A stretch of DNA of 32,624 nucleotides, from contig JAQWJG010000050.1 of NCBI GenBank assembly GCA_029248485.1, forward strand, positions 1 to 32,624. The letters run 5' to 3'. Positions within the stretch are counted from its first letter, which is position 1. Every line of letters begins with the position of its first letter. A program made the translations under genes and the position numbers. The stretch is from SAR86 cluster bacterium (lineage in GTDB: Bacteria; Pseudomonadota; Gammaproteobacteria; SAR86; D2472). The notes below the pieces were generated by a model that did not search any database, was not told where the DNA came from, and saw only the letters and a list, made by a program, of their open reading frames with translations. This document shows positions 7,997 to 16,447 of this stretch, piece by piece.

Positions 7997-8786
7997 GTTG
8001 TCCAGAGATAGATGCATCAGGTGGAATAATAGGTAATTCATTAATATTAAACCACCTTGCATCTTCAAGCTCAGCATCATTCAAGATAATCTCACCCTTT
8101 TCATATTGACAAAAATAGCCTAGCATCAGTTGCGCTGGGAATGGCCATGATTGAGACGAGTAATATTTGATATTTGTAATCTCAACATTAACCTCCTCCT
8201 TTACCTCTCTAATTAAAGCCTCTTCAGCATTTTCACCAGCTTCAATAAAACCAGCAAGGGTGCTATACATGTTAGCAGGAAAGAATTTACTCCTTCCAAG
8301 CAAGATCTTATCTTCATCATGAATTAAGGTAATGATACAAGGGGATAGAGTAGGATATTTTGGGGCCAAATTACATGAGCATTCAAAAGCGCCCTCTTTT
8401 TCATTAAATGAATTTTGATTGCCGCAAATACTACAAAAACCATTATTTACTGACCATGCTTTAAGAATTGTTGCGCGTGATAATGTTAGGAAACTAGGTT
8501 GATCTAATACGCCTAGTATTTGTCTTAAATCTACAAATTGCACAACATCAGGATCCATAAATAGACCCAAAATATTTTGATCTTTTTTAATATCTAGAAC
8601 ATATACATAGCAACTATCAATAGATGCTATAGCTAAATAGGGGCCTAATTGATTTGTTAAATTTAAATCTTTTACGTCAAAACTATAAGTATTTTCAGTC
8701 TGATCATATAAAATCTTGTTATCGCAAAATATAATTAACTTAGAATCTTCTTTGAAAGTTTCGTGAAGTTCTCTGATTAATTTCAT
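7959..8786 (-). CDS. nudC: NAD(+) diphosphatase / NAD-decapping hydrolase NudC
   Basis: NudC hydrolyses NAD(H) to NMN(H) and AMP and removes NAD caps from RNA. The 275-residue protein has a zinc-ribbon-like segment (FCSICG, later ECSC, then the conserved YPTLSPC), a Nudix box reading GFIEAGENAEEALIREVKEE, and the family signature SQSWPFP (SQPWPFP in E. coli). The second cysteine pair is C-x-C rather than the C-x-x-C of E. coli, so zinc binding may differ. Only 18 bases separate its ATG from that of the divergent nhaB, so any promoters must overlap the coding ends. Confidence 0.93.
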   Translation of the reverse strand: MKLIRELHETFKEDSKLIIFCDNKILYDQTENTYSFDVKDLNLTNQLGPYLAIASIDSCYVYVLDIKKDQNILGLFMDPDVVQFVDLRQILGVLDQPSFLTLSRATILKAWSVNNGFCSICGNQNSFNEKEGAFECSCNLAPKYPTLSPCIITLIHDEDKILLGRSKFFPANMYSTLAGFIEAGENAEEALIREVKEEVNVEITNIKYYSSQSWPFPAQLMLGYFCQYEKGEIILNDAELEDARWFNINELPIIPPDASISGQLIRSYIEDRLKL

Positions 8787-8804
8787 TTGAATTAGGATTT
8801 AAAT

Positions 8805-10316
8805 ATGATGAATGACTTATACAAAATGTTTCTAGGTAACTCGCCTGACTGGTACAAAAATACCATCATAGCGTTTTTAGTAATTAATCCTATGACTTTG
8901 TTAATTTTAAATGCAATGGATTTGAATGGAACATTCATTGTTGGATGGATGATTTTATTAGAATTTATATTCACTCTTGCACTTGCCCTGAAATGTTACC
9001 CTCTCCAACCTGGTGGTTTAATTACAATTCAAGCATTATTTCTTGGACTAACTAACTCATACTCACTGCTTCATGAAATTGAGCATAACCTTGAGGTTAT
9101 TCTGTTATTAGTTTTTATGGTTGCAGGCATTTATTTCATGAAAAATTTAATGCTTACAATTTTTACAAAATTACTTCTTACTATTCATTCAAAAACAAAA
9201 TTATCATTAATGTTTTGTTTTGTATCAGCTTTCTTATCAGCCTTTCTTGATGCGTTGACAGTCACAGCAGTCCTCATAGCTGTGGCAGTAGGTTTTTATA
9301 GAATCTTTCATTTAGCAAATTCTGGGCTAGCATTCTCTACATCAGCACACGATCATCTCGATGATAGCTCTCTCAATGAGCTTGGCATTGAAGACTTAGA
9401 AAGTTTTAAAGCTTTTCTCAGAGATTTAATTATGCATGGTGTTGTTGGTACAGCATTGGGCGGGGTTTGCACAATTGTTGGAGAGCCTCAAAATCTTCTT
9501 ATTGCAAATGTTGCAGGCTGGGAATTTATTGAATTTATGATAAAAATGGCCCCTATTACTGTTCCAGTATTTATTGCAGGAATGATTACTTGTTTTGCCG
9601 TAGAAAAACTTAGTATCTGTGGATTTGGAAATCATTTGCCTCATAGAGTTAAGAATATATTTCATGATTACAATGCTTATGAAATTTCTCAAAGAACTGA
9701 TGAGAGCAAATTAGAACTTTATATTGAAATGCTTGTGGGTGTTTTCTTGATTATCGCTTTAGCACTTCACTTAGCGGCAGTTGGAATCATTGGATTGGGT
9801 GTAATCATTCTCTTAACATCATTTAAAGGTATTACGCATGAGCATGACCTTGGTGATGCGTTTAAAGAAGCCCTACCATTCACAGCATTATTAGTTGTAT
9901 TTTTTGGAGTTGTGAGTGTAATAGCAGATCAACAACTATTTACACCAATTATTACATATGTCTTAGCCCAAGAGGCCAGCAACCAAGCTCCAATATTTTT
10001 TGTGGCCAACGGAGTGCTTTCAGCGATAAGTGATAATGTTTTCGTTGCAACAATTTATATAAATGAGATCAAAGATGCATTAGATATGAATATTATAACT
10101 AGAGAGCAATTTGATAAACTGGCTATCGCCATTAACACTGGAACAAATATTCCGAGCATTGCAACGCCAAATGGCCAAGCAGCCTTTTTATTTCTTTTAA
10201 CTTCATCTCTGGCACCTTTAATCAATCTTTCATACATGAGAATGGTGATTATGGCTCTACCGTATACTATTGTGCTCAGCATTGTAGGGTTTATATCAGT
10301 GGTTACATTTTTATAA
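8805..10316 (+). CDS. nhaB: Na(+)/H(+) antiporter NhaB
   Basis: NhaB exports sodium in exchange for protons across the inner membrane. The 503-residue, very hydrophobic protein matches the family along its length: [20 protein letters not shown] at the start, [51 protein letters not shown] and [20 protein letters not shown]. About ten or more membrane segments are apparent. An AGGA eight bases before the first ATG supports the chosen start. It lies 18 bases from the divergent nudC and four bases before dusA, with which it is probably cotranscribed. Confidence 0.96.
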   Translation: MMNDLYKMFLGNSPDWYKNTIIAFLVINPMTLLILNAMDLNGTFIVGWMILLEFIFTLALALKCYPLQPGGLITIQALFLGLTNSYSLLHEIEHNLEVILLLVFMVAGIYFMKNLMLTIFTKLLLTIHSKTKLSLMFCFVSAFLSAFLDALTVTAVLIAVAVGFYRIFHLANSGLAFSTSAHDHLDDSSLNELGIEDLESFKAFLRDLIMHGVVGTALGGVCTIVGEPQNLLIANVAGWEFIEFMIKMAPITVPVFIAGMITCFAVEKLSICGFGNHLPHRVKNIFHDYNAYEISQRTDESKLELYIEMLVGVFLIIALALHLAAVGIIGLGVIILLTSFKGITHEHDLGDAFKEALPFTALLVVFFGVVSVIADQQLFTPIITYVLAQEASNQAPIFFVANGVLSAISDNVFVATIYINEIKDALDMNIITREQFDKLAIAINTGTNIPSIATPNGQAAFLFLLTSSLAPLINLSYMRMVIMALPYTIVLSIVGFISVVTFL

Positions 10317-10320
10317 TTTA

Positions 10321-11283
10321 ATGTCATTAAGTCATAAATTCTGCATTGCTCCGATGATGCAGTGCACGGATATACATGACAGATTTTTATTTCGCTTAAT
10401 TACAAGAAAGGCTCTTTTATATACGGAAATGGTAACAACTGGGGCAATCATTCATGGCGGCTGTCTTGAGCAGTTAAATTTTAATAAAGAAATTGAGCAT
10501 CCAGTAGCGGTTCAGTTGGGTGGTTCTGATCCAAATGAACTCGCCCAGTGTGCAAAAATATGTGCATCCCTTGGCTACGATGAAATAAATTTGAATGTAG
10601 GATGCCCTTCTGAAAGAGTACAGAAAGGGTCTTTTGGAGCATGCCTTATGCAAGATCCAGAATTGGTAAAAAACTGTTTAGAAGCTATGCAATCAGTTAC
10701 AACGATTCCTATAACCGTTAAATGCAGAATAGGCGTCAATGATAGAGATGATGTAAATTTTTTGAACGATTTTGTCTCTAAGATTCTAAATCCGAACCTT
10801 AAAACGATTATTGTTCATGCTAGGGTTGCAATACTAAAAGGACTAACACCAAGGCAAAATAGACAAATTCCTCCTCTAAAATACGAAAATGTATATCAAC
10901 TTAAGAAAGAATTTCCTACTTTAGAGATCGTAATAAATGGTGGAATTAAAGATGTTGATGAGTCATTGCAGCATTTAAATAAGGTTGATGGAGTGATGCT
11001 TGGACGAAGTCCCTATGATAATCCTATGATTGTGAGCAATGTTGATTCAGCTATTTTTGATGAGGAAGATCTGGGAGAGGATAGAAAAGCCATATTGAAA
11101 AAGTATTTACAGTATTGCATGGTGCAAGTTGATTTAGGGCATCCCCTCTCAAGAACACTCAAGCATATATTTGGCTTAAATCGTGGATTAAAAAATGCTA
11201 AAGCTTATAGAACCTTAGTTCTTGAAACAATGCAAAAAAATAATCTAGAAGCCACACTGGATGATTTAATCGCATTAGTCTAA
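10321..11283 (+). CDS. dusA: tRNA-dihydrouridine synthase DusA
   Basis: DusA is an FMN enzyme that reduces specific uridines in the tRNA D-loop. The 320-residue protein opens with SHKFCIAPMMQCTDIHDRFL, has the Cys acid in NVGCPSERVQKGSFGACLM near residue 93, KCRIGV and HAR motifs in the TIM barrel, and GVMLGRSPYDNP for phosphate binding. No clear Shine-Dalgarno is present between it and nhaB, suggesting coupling. It ends three bases from the convergent mlaA. Confidence 0.94.
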   Translation: MSLSHKFCIAPMMQCTDIHDRFLFRLITRKALLYTEMVTTGAIIHGGCLEQLNFNKEIEHPVAVQLGGSDPNELAQCAKICASLGYDEINLNVGCPSERVQKGSFGACLMQDPELVKNCLEAMQSVTTIPITVKCRIGVNDRDDVNFLNDFVSKILNPNLKTIIVHARVAILKGLTPRQNRQIPPLKYENVYQLKKEFPTLEIVINGGIKDVDESLQHLNKVDGVMLGRSPYDNPMIVSNVDSAIFDEEDLGEDRKAILKKYLQYCMVQVDLGHPLSRTLKHIFGLNRGLKNAKAYRTLVLETMQKNNLEATLDDLIALV

Positions 11284-11286
11284 ACC

Positions 11287-11991
11287 TCAATCTAGTAAGA
11301 AATCATCCATGTCATCCACAAAATCATCAGGCTGATCTTCTCCATTGCTAGATTCAAATTCTTGATACTGCATGTAAGAATCTCTTATAAATGAATACCT
11401 ATCACCAATAATAAGTGTTTCAACTTCTAGGTATCTCGCGCGAGTCTCTAAGGCATCAAGAGCTGTAATTCCAAGCCTTACATCTGTCTCCTCTATAGCA
11501 AATGTGCCACTAAGAACTGAGCTGACGCTTCTGCCTGCCAGCCCTCGTGGAGTGGACGGTCCATATATTGGAATCATTAAAAAAGGTCCAGATGAAACGC
11601 CCCAAGCTCCTAATGTTTGGCCAAAATCCTCATCATGTCTTTCAAGACCAAATCTTGAACCAACATCAATAAAACCTCCTAAACCAAGAGTTGAATTTAT
11701 AAGGAATCGTGAAAAATCATTCAACGCAAGCAAGGGTCTGCCTTGTAGCAATTGATTGGCAGTATTATCTAGTTCATTTAAATTTCTAAAGAAATTACTG
11801 ACTCCTACTTCTACAAAGTCAGGTGCTATAGACGTATAAACTTCAGCAGTTGGCTTAGCAAAATTATCATCAAGAAATTCATTGAAAGCCCATATTTTAC
11901 GATTGTAATCTTCAAATGGATCGTCTGCAGCAACAGAATGAATGCTTAAAATTAAAAATAATAAAGTTAGATTAAATTTATTAAGTTTCAT
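11287..11991 (-). CDS. mlaA: MlaA (VacJ)-like outer-membrane lipid-transport protein without a lipobox
   Basis: MlaA extracts misplaced phospholipids from the outer leaflet of the outer membrane and passes them to MlaC. The 234-residue protein has the family features DPFEDYNRKIWAFNEFLD, GVSNFFRNL, INSTLGLGGFIDV and FGQTLGAWGVSSGPFLMIPI. Residues 1-22 form a signal peptide ending SVAADD, but there is no cysteine in the protein, so it cannot be lipidated as E. coli MlaA is; cleavage by signal peptidase I after AA is likely. The C-terminal tail is very acidic. Its ATG overlaps the mrp stop by four bases. The other mla genes are not in the window. Confidence 0.92.
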   Translation of the reverse strand: MKLNKFNLTLLFLILSIHSVAADDPFEDYNRKIWAFNEFLDDNFAKPTAEVYTSIAPDFVEVGVSNFFRNLNELDNTANQLLQGRPLLALNDFSRFLINSTLGLGGFIDVGSRFGLERHDEDFGQTLGAWGVSSGPFLMIPIYGPSTPRGLAGRSVSSVLSGTFAIEETDVRLGITALDALETRARYLEVETLIIGDRYSFIRDSYMQYQEFESSNGEDQPDDFVDDMDDFLLD

Positions 11992-12707
11992 GATGTGATT
12001 TTCAACAACTCATTATAAATTGGCTTAAATAAATGTGATAACTGATTTGGATTAAAATCAGCTAATTCTTTTGATCTTGGAATGGATCCTAATACGTTTA
12101 AGCCAACCTCACTCTCAAGATTCAATGGTGGATAATCGGAGATTTGCTCATCAGAATGTGGGTAAATTGAATAAGACATATTATCAATTACTCCAAGAAT
12201 TGGTATCTTGAGCTTATCAAACATTACCTTAGATTTGATTGTATCTTGAACAGCCAGCCTGCTCTGAGAAGTAACCAAGACAACATAATTTGGTTTTATT
12301 TCTGCAGCGACTGTTAAGTATGCGTCACCAGTGCCAGGAGGCATATCAATAAATAAATAATCTAAATCACCCCATTGCGTTAAATCCTTGAGCTGTTTAA
12401 TGGCTCCACTTAACATCGGACCCCTCCACATAGCAGCTTTATCATTATCAAGAATAAATCCCATACTATTTAAAAAAATTTTGTTTATCTCAACAGGTAT
12501 AAATGATTTTTTATTATCTATAGTTTTCACTTCTGGCTTAGAGTCAGAGACCTTAAAAAGGATATGCTGGTTAGGTCCATAAATATCAGCATCAAGTATT
12601 CCAACCTTAAAATCTTTTGCAAAATGCGATGCTAAATTAGCACAAATAGTAGATTTGCCTACGCCACCTTTTGCTGAAGCTACAGCTATTATTTGTTTGA
12701 TGCCCAT
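11988..12707 (-). CDS. Mrp/ApbC-family P-loop ATPase lacking the CxxC motif
   Basis: The 239-residue protein begins with a deviant Walker A motif, ASAKGGVGKST (residues 10-20), and contains DADIYGPNQHI, MWRGPMLSGAIKQL and FIDMPPGTGD, all diagnostic of Mrp/ApbC/NBP35 ATPases that carry Fe-S clusters. Two usual parts are missing: the N-terminal MIP18-type domain of about 100 residues, and the cluster-bridging CxxC, where the E. coli segment after ENMS carries both cysteines but this protein reads DNMSYSIYPHSDEQ. It sits divergent to metG, the normal place of mrp (apbC), so orthology is likely but an Fe-S carrier role is doubtful. It precedes mlaA with a four-base overlap. Confidence 0.88.
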   Translation of the reverse strand: MGIKQIIAVASAKGGVGKSTICANLASHFAKDFKVGILDADIYGPNQHILFKVSDSKPEVKTIDNKKSFIPVEINKIFLNSMGFILDNDKAAMWRGPMLSGAIKQLKDLTQWGDLDYLFIDMPPGTGDAYLTVAAEIKPNYVVLVTSQSRLAVQDTIKSKVMFDKLKIPILGVIDNMSYSIYPHSDEQISDYPPLNLESEVGLNVLGSIPRSKELADFNPNQLSHLFKPIYNELLKITS

Positions 12708-12725
12708 AGATATAATGTTTTGACT

Positions 12726-12731
12726 TATAAT
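12726..12731 (+). promoter_or_regulatory. Candidate -10 element for metG
   Basis: A perfect TATAAT lies 31 bases before the proposed ATT start of metG. A second TATAAT is at 12711-12716. Neither has a good -35 hexamer at standard spacing, so this rests on the -10 alone in AT-rich DNA. Confidence 0.3.
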
Positions 12732-12762
12732 ACTCGATTAGAAGTTAAATTGGGTCTCAAAA

Positions 12763-14730
12763 ATTAATAAATCAAGGAAAATAATCGTAACCAATGCTCT
12801 TCCATATGCAAATGGAGAAATCCATGTCGGTCATATTTTAGAGCATATCCAAACAGATATTTGGGCGCGTTTTATGACCTTGATAAATCATGAAGTTTTA
12901 ACTTTTTGTGCTGATGATGCTCATGGAGCACCAATAATGATGAAGGCAGATGAATTAGGTCTAGACCCAACTGAATTCATAGATCAAATAAAAAAAAATC
13001 ACCAAGAATCGCTTGCTAAGTATGCTATTGAGTATACCAATTACCACTCAACTCACTCCAAAGAAAATGAAGACTTGGTTAGTGAAATATATCTTGATGC
13101 GAAATCATCTGGATATATATATAAAGAAGAGATCGAACAATGCTTTGACGAACAGAAACAAATGTTTTTAGCAGATAGATATGTTATTGGAAACTGCCCT
13201 AAATGTTCAGCAAAAAATCAGTATGGAGATGGTTGCGATGAGTGTGGGGCAACCTACTCTGCTACAGAGATTATTAATCCAAAATCTTCATTATCTGGAA
13301 CTAGCCCAATAACAAAAAAATCTGAGCATGTTTTTTTTGATCTGAGTAAAGCAAAAAATAACCTTAAAGAATTTCTAGACACATCAGCCATACAAAAACC
13401 TATAGTAGGAAAATTATCTGAGTGGCTTGATGGCGAATTAAAAAGCTGGGATATCTCAAGGGATGCCCCCTACTTTGGATTTAAAATACCCAATGAAACA
13501 GATAAGTATTTTTATGTCTGGGTTGATGCTCCCATAGGTTATTTAGCATCAGCTGCTCATTGGGCTAATAAAAATTCCCTATCTTTAGACGATTTATGGA
13601 ATAAAAATTCAGAATATGAAATACATCATTTTATTGGAAAAGATATTACATATTTTCATGGATTGTTTTGGCCCGCACTTTTAATGGACTCAAAATATAA
13701 ACTTCCAGACAGCATTCATGTCCATGGTTTTGTGACTGTTAATGGGGAAAAAATGTCTAAATCAAAAGGGACATTCATTACGGCAGATCAATTTGCTGAT
13801 GCTTGTGATCCTGAATTGCTGAGATACTACTTCGCTAGTAAATTAAACTCTAAAATTGAAGATTTAGATCTTAATCTTGAGGATCTAGCCAAAAAAATAA
13901 ATTCAGATTTAGTTGGAAAATTTTCGAACATTTTTAGTAGATCAGCTCCATTTATTGCAAAAAATAATAATCGCTTAAGCGAGGATATGCATGAAGAGCA
14001 CTTTATAAAATCTAAAAAAAATATTCTCAAAATACTTCAACACTACGAAGAGAAGGATTTTTCTAAAGCTACTAAATTAATTATGGAGATTGCAGATAAT
14101 ACAAATAGATTCATTAATGAACGTGCTCCCTGGAAACTTGATCAAGCGGAAGCACTTCGCGTTGCAACAACAGCAATTAATGTATTTAAAAATTTATGTA
14201 TTTTGCTATCACCCGTAACACCAAAATTATGTCACCAAATGTTATTAATGCTGAATATTAATGACCTAAGTATAGAAAATCTAGATAAGGAATTAATTGA
14301 TGTTGAAATCAATGAATTCAAACCAATACTTGAAAGAATTAAGCCATTAAACATTCAAGATTTTTACAAAAAGGAAGAAAAGATGAGCGAAGAAAATAAC
14401 AATATTATTCAAATAGATGACTTTATGAAAGTTGACCTTAGGGTTGCGAGAGTTGCTGAAGCCAAACACGTAGAAGGTGCAGATAAATTACTTGCTATTA
14501 AATTAGACTTAGGTGAACTAGGAACAAAGAATGTATTTGCTGGAATCAAATCAGCCTATGAGCCCTCTGAATTGGAGGAAAAATTAGTTGTAATGGTGTA
14601 TAACTTAGCTCCTAGAAAAATGAAATTTGGTATCTCGGAAGGTATGATTTTAGCGGCGAGCGATTCTGATGGAGGTATATTCGTAATATCTCCTGATTCA
14701 GGAGCTAAACCAGGACAAAAAATTAAATGA
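12763..14730 (+). CDS. metG: Methionyl-tRNA synthetase, no canonical start codon
   Basis: MetG charges tRNA(Met). The class I signatures are present: HVGH (HIGH) in NGEIHVGHILEH, the zinc cysteines CPKCSAKNQYGDGCDECG, SRDAPYFGF, and GEKMSKSKGTF. The C-terminal 110 residues are the EMAP-type tRNA-binding domain (KVDLRVARVAEAKHVEGADK, LAPRKMKFGISEGM). The first ATG in frame, at 12874, would remove the HIGH motif, so the start must lie upstream. Between the TAG at 12739 and the motif there is no ATG, GTG or TTG. The best candidate is ATT at 12763, giving MNKSRKIIVTNALPYANG, which aligns with the E. coli start. A base error or a rare AUU start are the two explanations. The coordinates assume ATT (655 residues). 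Confidence 0.93.
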   Translation: MNKSRKIIVTNALPYANGEIHVGHILEHIQTDIWARFMTLINHEVLTFCADDAHGAPIMMKADELGLDPTEFIDQIKKNHQESLAKYAIEYTNYHSTHSKENEDLVSEIYLDAKSSGYIYKEEIEQCFDEQKQMFLADRYVIGNCPKCSAKNQYGDGCDECGATYSATEIINPKSSLSGTSPITKKSEHVFFDLSKAKNNLKEFLDTSAIQKPIVGKLSEWLDGELKSWDISRDAPYFGFKIPNETDKYFYVWVDAPIGYLASAAHWANKNSLSLDDLWNKNSEYEIHHFIGKDITYFHGLFWPALLMDSKYKLPDSIHVHGFVTVNGEKMSKSKGTFITADQFADACDPELLRYYFASKLNSKIEDLDLNLEDLAKKINSDLVGKFSNIFSRSAPFIAKNNNRLSEDMHEEHFIKSKKNILKILQHYEEKDFSKATKLIMEIADNTNRFINERAPWKLDQAEALRVATTAINVFKNLCILLSPVTPKLCHQMLLMLNINDLSIENLDKELIDVEINEFKPILERIKPLNIQDFYKKEEKMSEENNNIIQIDDFMKVDLRVARVAEAKHVEGADKLLAIKLDLGELGTKNVFAGIKSAYEPSELEEKLVVMVYNLAPRKMKFGISEGMILAASDSDGGIFVISPDSGAKPGQKIK

Positions 14731-15770
14731 AATATGAAACAGACATACTGGTAATTGGTGCAGGCCCGGTCGGACTATTTACTGTATTTGAAGCGGGTCT
14801 ATTAGGGCTGAAATGCACATTAATAGATAACTTAGATAAAGTGGGTGGTCAATGCTCTGAACTTTATCCAGAAAAACCAATTTATGATATTCCTGGAGTC
14901 CCCTCTCAAACTGCTCAAGAGCATGTAGATGCTCTAATCGAACAGATTAAACCATTCGAATATGACCTTCATCTCTCCCAAAGAGTTGAATCTATTCAGC
15001 CGGTTTCAAGCGAAGATGAGATCACAACTTGGGTTGTAAAAACTAATGAAGGTATTGAATGCATTACTAAAAATATTTTTATTGCAGCAGGTGCAGGTTC
15101 ATTTGAACCAAGAAGACCTCCAAATATTGAGGATCCTGATAAATTTTTAGGTAATGGGGTAAGTTACGCAGTGAAATCTAAAAACCTATATAAAGATAAA
15201 AATTTATTTATATTTGGTGGCGGTGACTCAGCTTTGGATTGGACAGTAGAATTAGCAAAAACAGCAAAATCAATTAATTTAATTCACCGCAGGGATCAGT
15301 TTAGAGGCGCTCAACACACTGAAGCACAAATGAGAGAGTTGGTTGAAAGTGGGCATGTAAATCTTTTAACTCCCTTCCAAATTGAAGAAATTCTAGGAAC
15401 TGATAGAGTCACAGGGGTAAAATTAAAGAATTTTGATACCAAAGAATCCATCACACATGATGCAGATGAATTATTGTTCTTGTTTGGGCTTAATAAGAAG
15501 TTAGGCCCCATTCTTGAATGGGAGTTAGAACTTGCTTCTAAAAAAGTCCTCGTAAACACAGAAGATTTTCAAACTAATAGAGATGGGATTTTTGCTGTTG
15601 GTGATATTAATGATTATCCTGGAAAATTGGATTTAATATTGTGCGGATTTCACGAGACAACTTTAGCGGTCCAAAAAGCTTTTCAAAGAATTTTTCCAGG
15701 AGAGAGAGTCCCATTTGGTTACACAACTTCTAATACAAAATTACAAAGAAAATTAGGAGTAACTGATTAA
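14727..15770 (+). CDS. Ferredoxin--NADP(+) reductase, thioredoxin-reductase type
   Basis: This flavoprotein probably passes electrons between NADPH and ferredoxin. The 347-residue protein has an FAD motif ILVIGAGPVGLFTVFEAG at residues 7-24, GGQCSELYPEKPIYDIPG (a FNR-type signature; only one Cys, so no thioredoxin-reductase CxxC), a second nucleotide motif IFGGGDSALDW near 165 with HRRDQFRG for NADPH, and a C-terminal AVGDINDYPGKLDLILCGFHE. Its ATG overlaps the metG stop (ATGA). The next gene is an RnfB-like ferredoxin five bases on, a likely redox partner. Confidence 0.9.
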   Translation: MKYETDILVIGAGPVGLFTVFEAGLLGLKCTLIDNLDKVGGQCSELYPEKPIYDIPGVPSQTAQEHVDALIEQIKPFEYDLHLSQRVESIQPVSSEDEITTWVVKTNEGIECITKNIFIAAGAGSFEPRRPPNIEDPDKFLGNGVSYAVKSKNLYKDKNLFIFGGGDSALDWTVELAKTAKSINLIHRRDQFRGAQHTEAQMRELVESGHVNLLTPFQIEEILGTDRVTGVKLKNFDTKESITHDADELLFLFGLNKKLGPILEWELELASKKVLVNTEDFQTNRDGIFAVGDINDYPGKLDLILCGFHETTLAVQKAFQRIFPGERVPFGYTTSNTKLQRKLGVTD

Positions 15771-15775
15771 CAGAA

Positions 15776-16447
15776 ATGAGCAGCTTAATTGAGTTAATTA
15801 ACGCAGAATTGCCTCAATACCAATGTGGTCGCTGTGAAACTCCAGGATGTCGTCCATATGCTGAAGAAATCTTAAATGGGTCTCCCCACAATAGATGCGT
15901 CCCAGGTGGCCAAGATACTGCAGATAAAATATCAAAAATACTAAATACAGATTCCCTTACATTGGATCATGACTATGGTCCAGAAATTAAGCCTCAGATT
16001 GCATATATTATTGAAGAAGATTGCATTGGATGTACTAAATGCATTGATGCTTGTCCAGTTGATGCAATCAACGGTGCAGCAAATTTGATGCATAACGTTA
16101 TAAATGATTTATGTACAGGATGTGAATTATGCATTGAACCATGCCCAGTTGATTGCATAGAATTAATTGAAGTAAGTGAAGAACAATCACTAAAAATTAG
16201 AAAAGATTCTGATCATTTCTTTCAACTTAAAAATAGACTAATTCAACGGAAAAATAAAAAATCCAAATTAAATAAAAGTATTTCAGAAAATTTAAGTATT
16301 GCTGAATCAATAAATAAAAAATTAACGAATAGGAATATAGATAAAGAACAATCAATTAAAAAATTACAAACAGAAATGCTTAATGCTCAGAAAACTGAAA
16401 AATATATCACTACTTCAGATATAGAAAATCTCAAGAACCGACTATAG
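15776..16447 (+). CDS. RnfB-like ferredoxin with three [4Fe-4S] sites and no membrane anchor
   Basis: The 223-residue protein holds an RnfB-type 4Fe-4S domain (QYQCGRCETPGCRPYAEEI, Cys 17, 20, 25 and 41) and two bacterial ferredoxin clusters (CIGCTKCIDACPVD, Cys 83-93; CTGCELCIEPCPVD, Cys 113-123). RnfB/RsxB in E. coli has an N-terminal transmembrane helix; here the protein starts directly at the 4Fe-4S domain, so it is probably soluble. The last 80 residues are Lys- and Asn-rich and look helical or coiled. It follows the ferredoxin reductase closely, and no other rnf gene is present. It may supply electrons to reductive or radical enzymes; target unknown. It overlaps the convergent dehydrogenase by six bases. 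Confidence 0.87.
   Translation: MSSLIELINAELPQYQCGRCETPGCRPYAEEILNGSPHNRCVPGGQDTADKISKILNTDSLTLDHDYGPEIKPQIAYIIEEDCIGCTKCIDACPVDAINGAANLMHNVINDLCTGCELCIEPCPVDCIELIEVSEEQSLKIRKDSDHFFQLKNRLIQRKNKKSKLNKSISENLSIAESINKKLTNRNIDKEQSIKKLQTEMLNAQKTEKYITTSDIENLKNRL

Noticed and set aside
8792..8974. Minus-strand frame opposite the nhaB start
   Set aside because: It is antisense to strongly conserved nhaB sequence and has no family features.
12874..12876. ATG taken as the metG start
   Set aside because: It would remove the HIGH-type motif and the NALPYANG segment required for catalysis.
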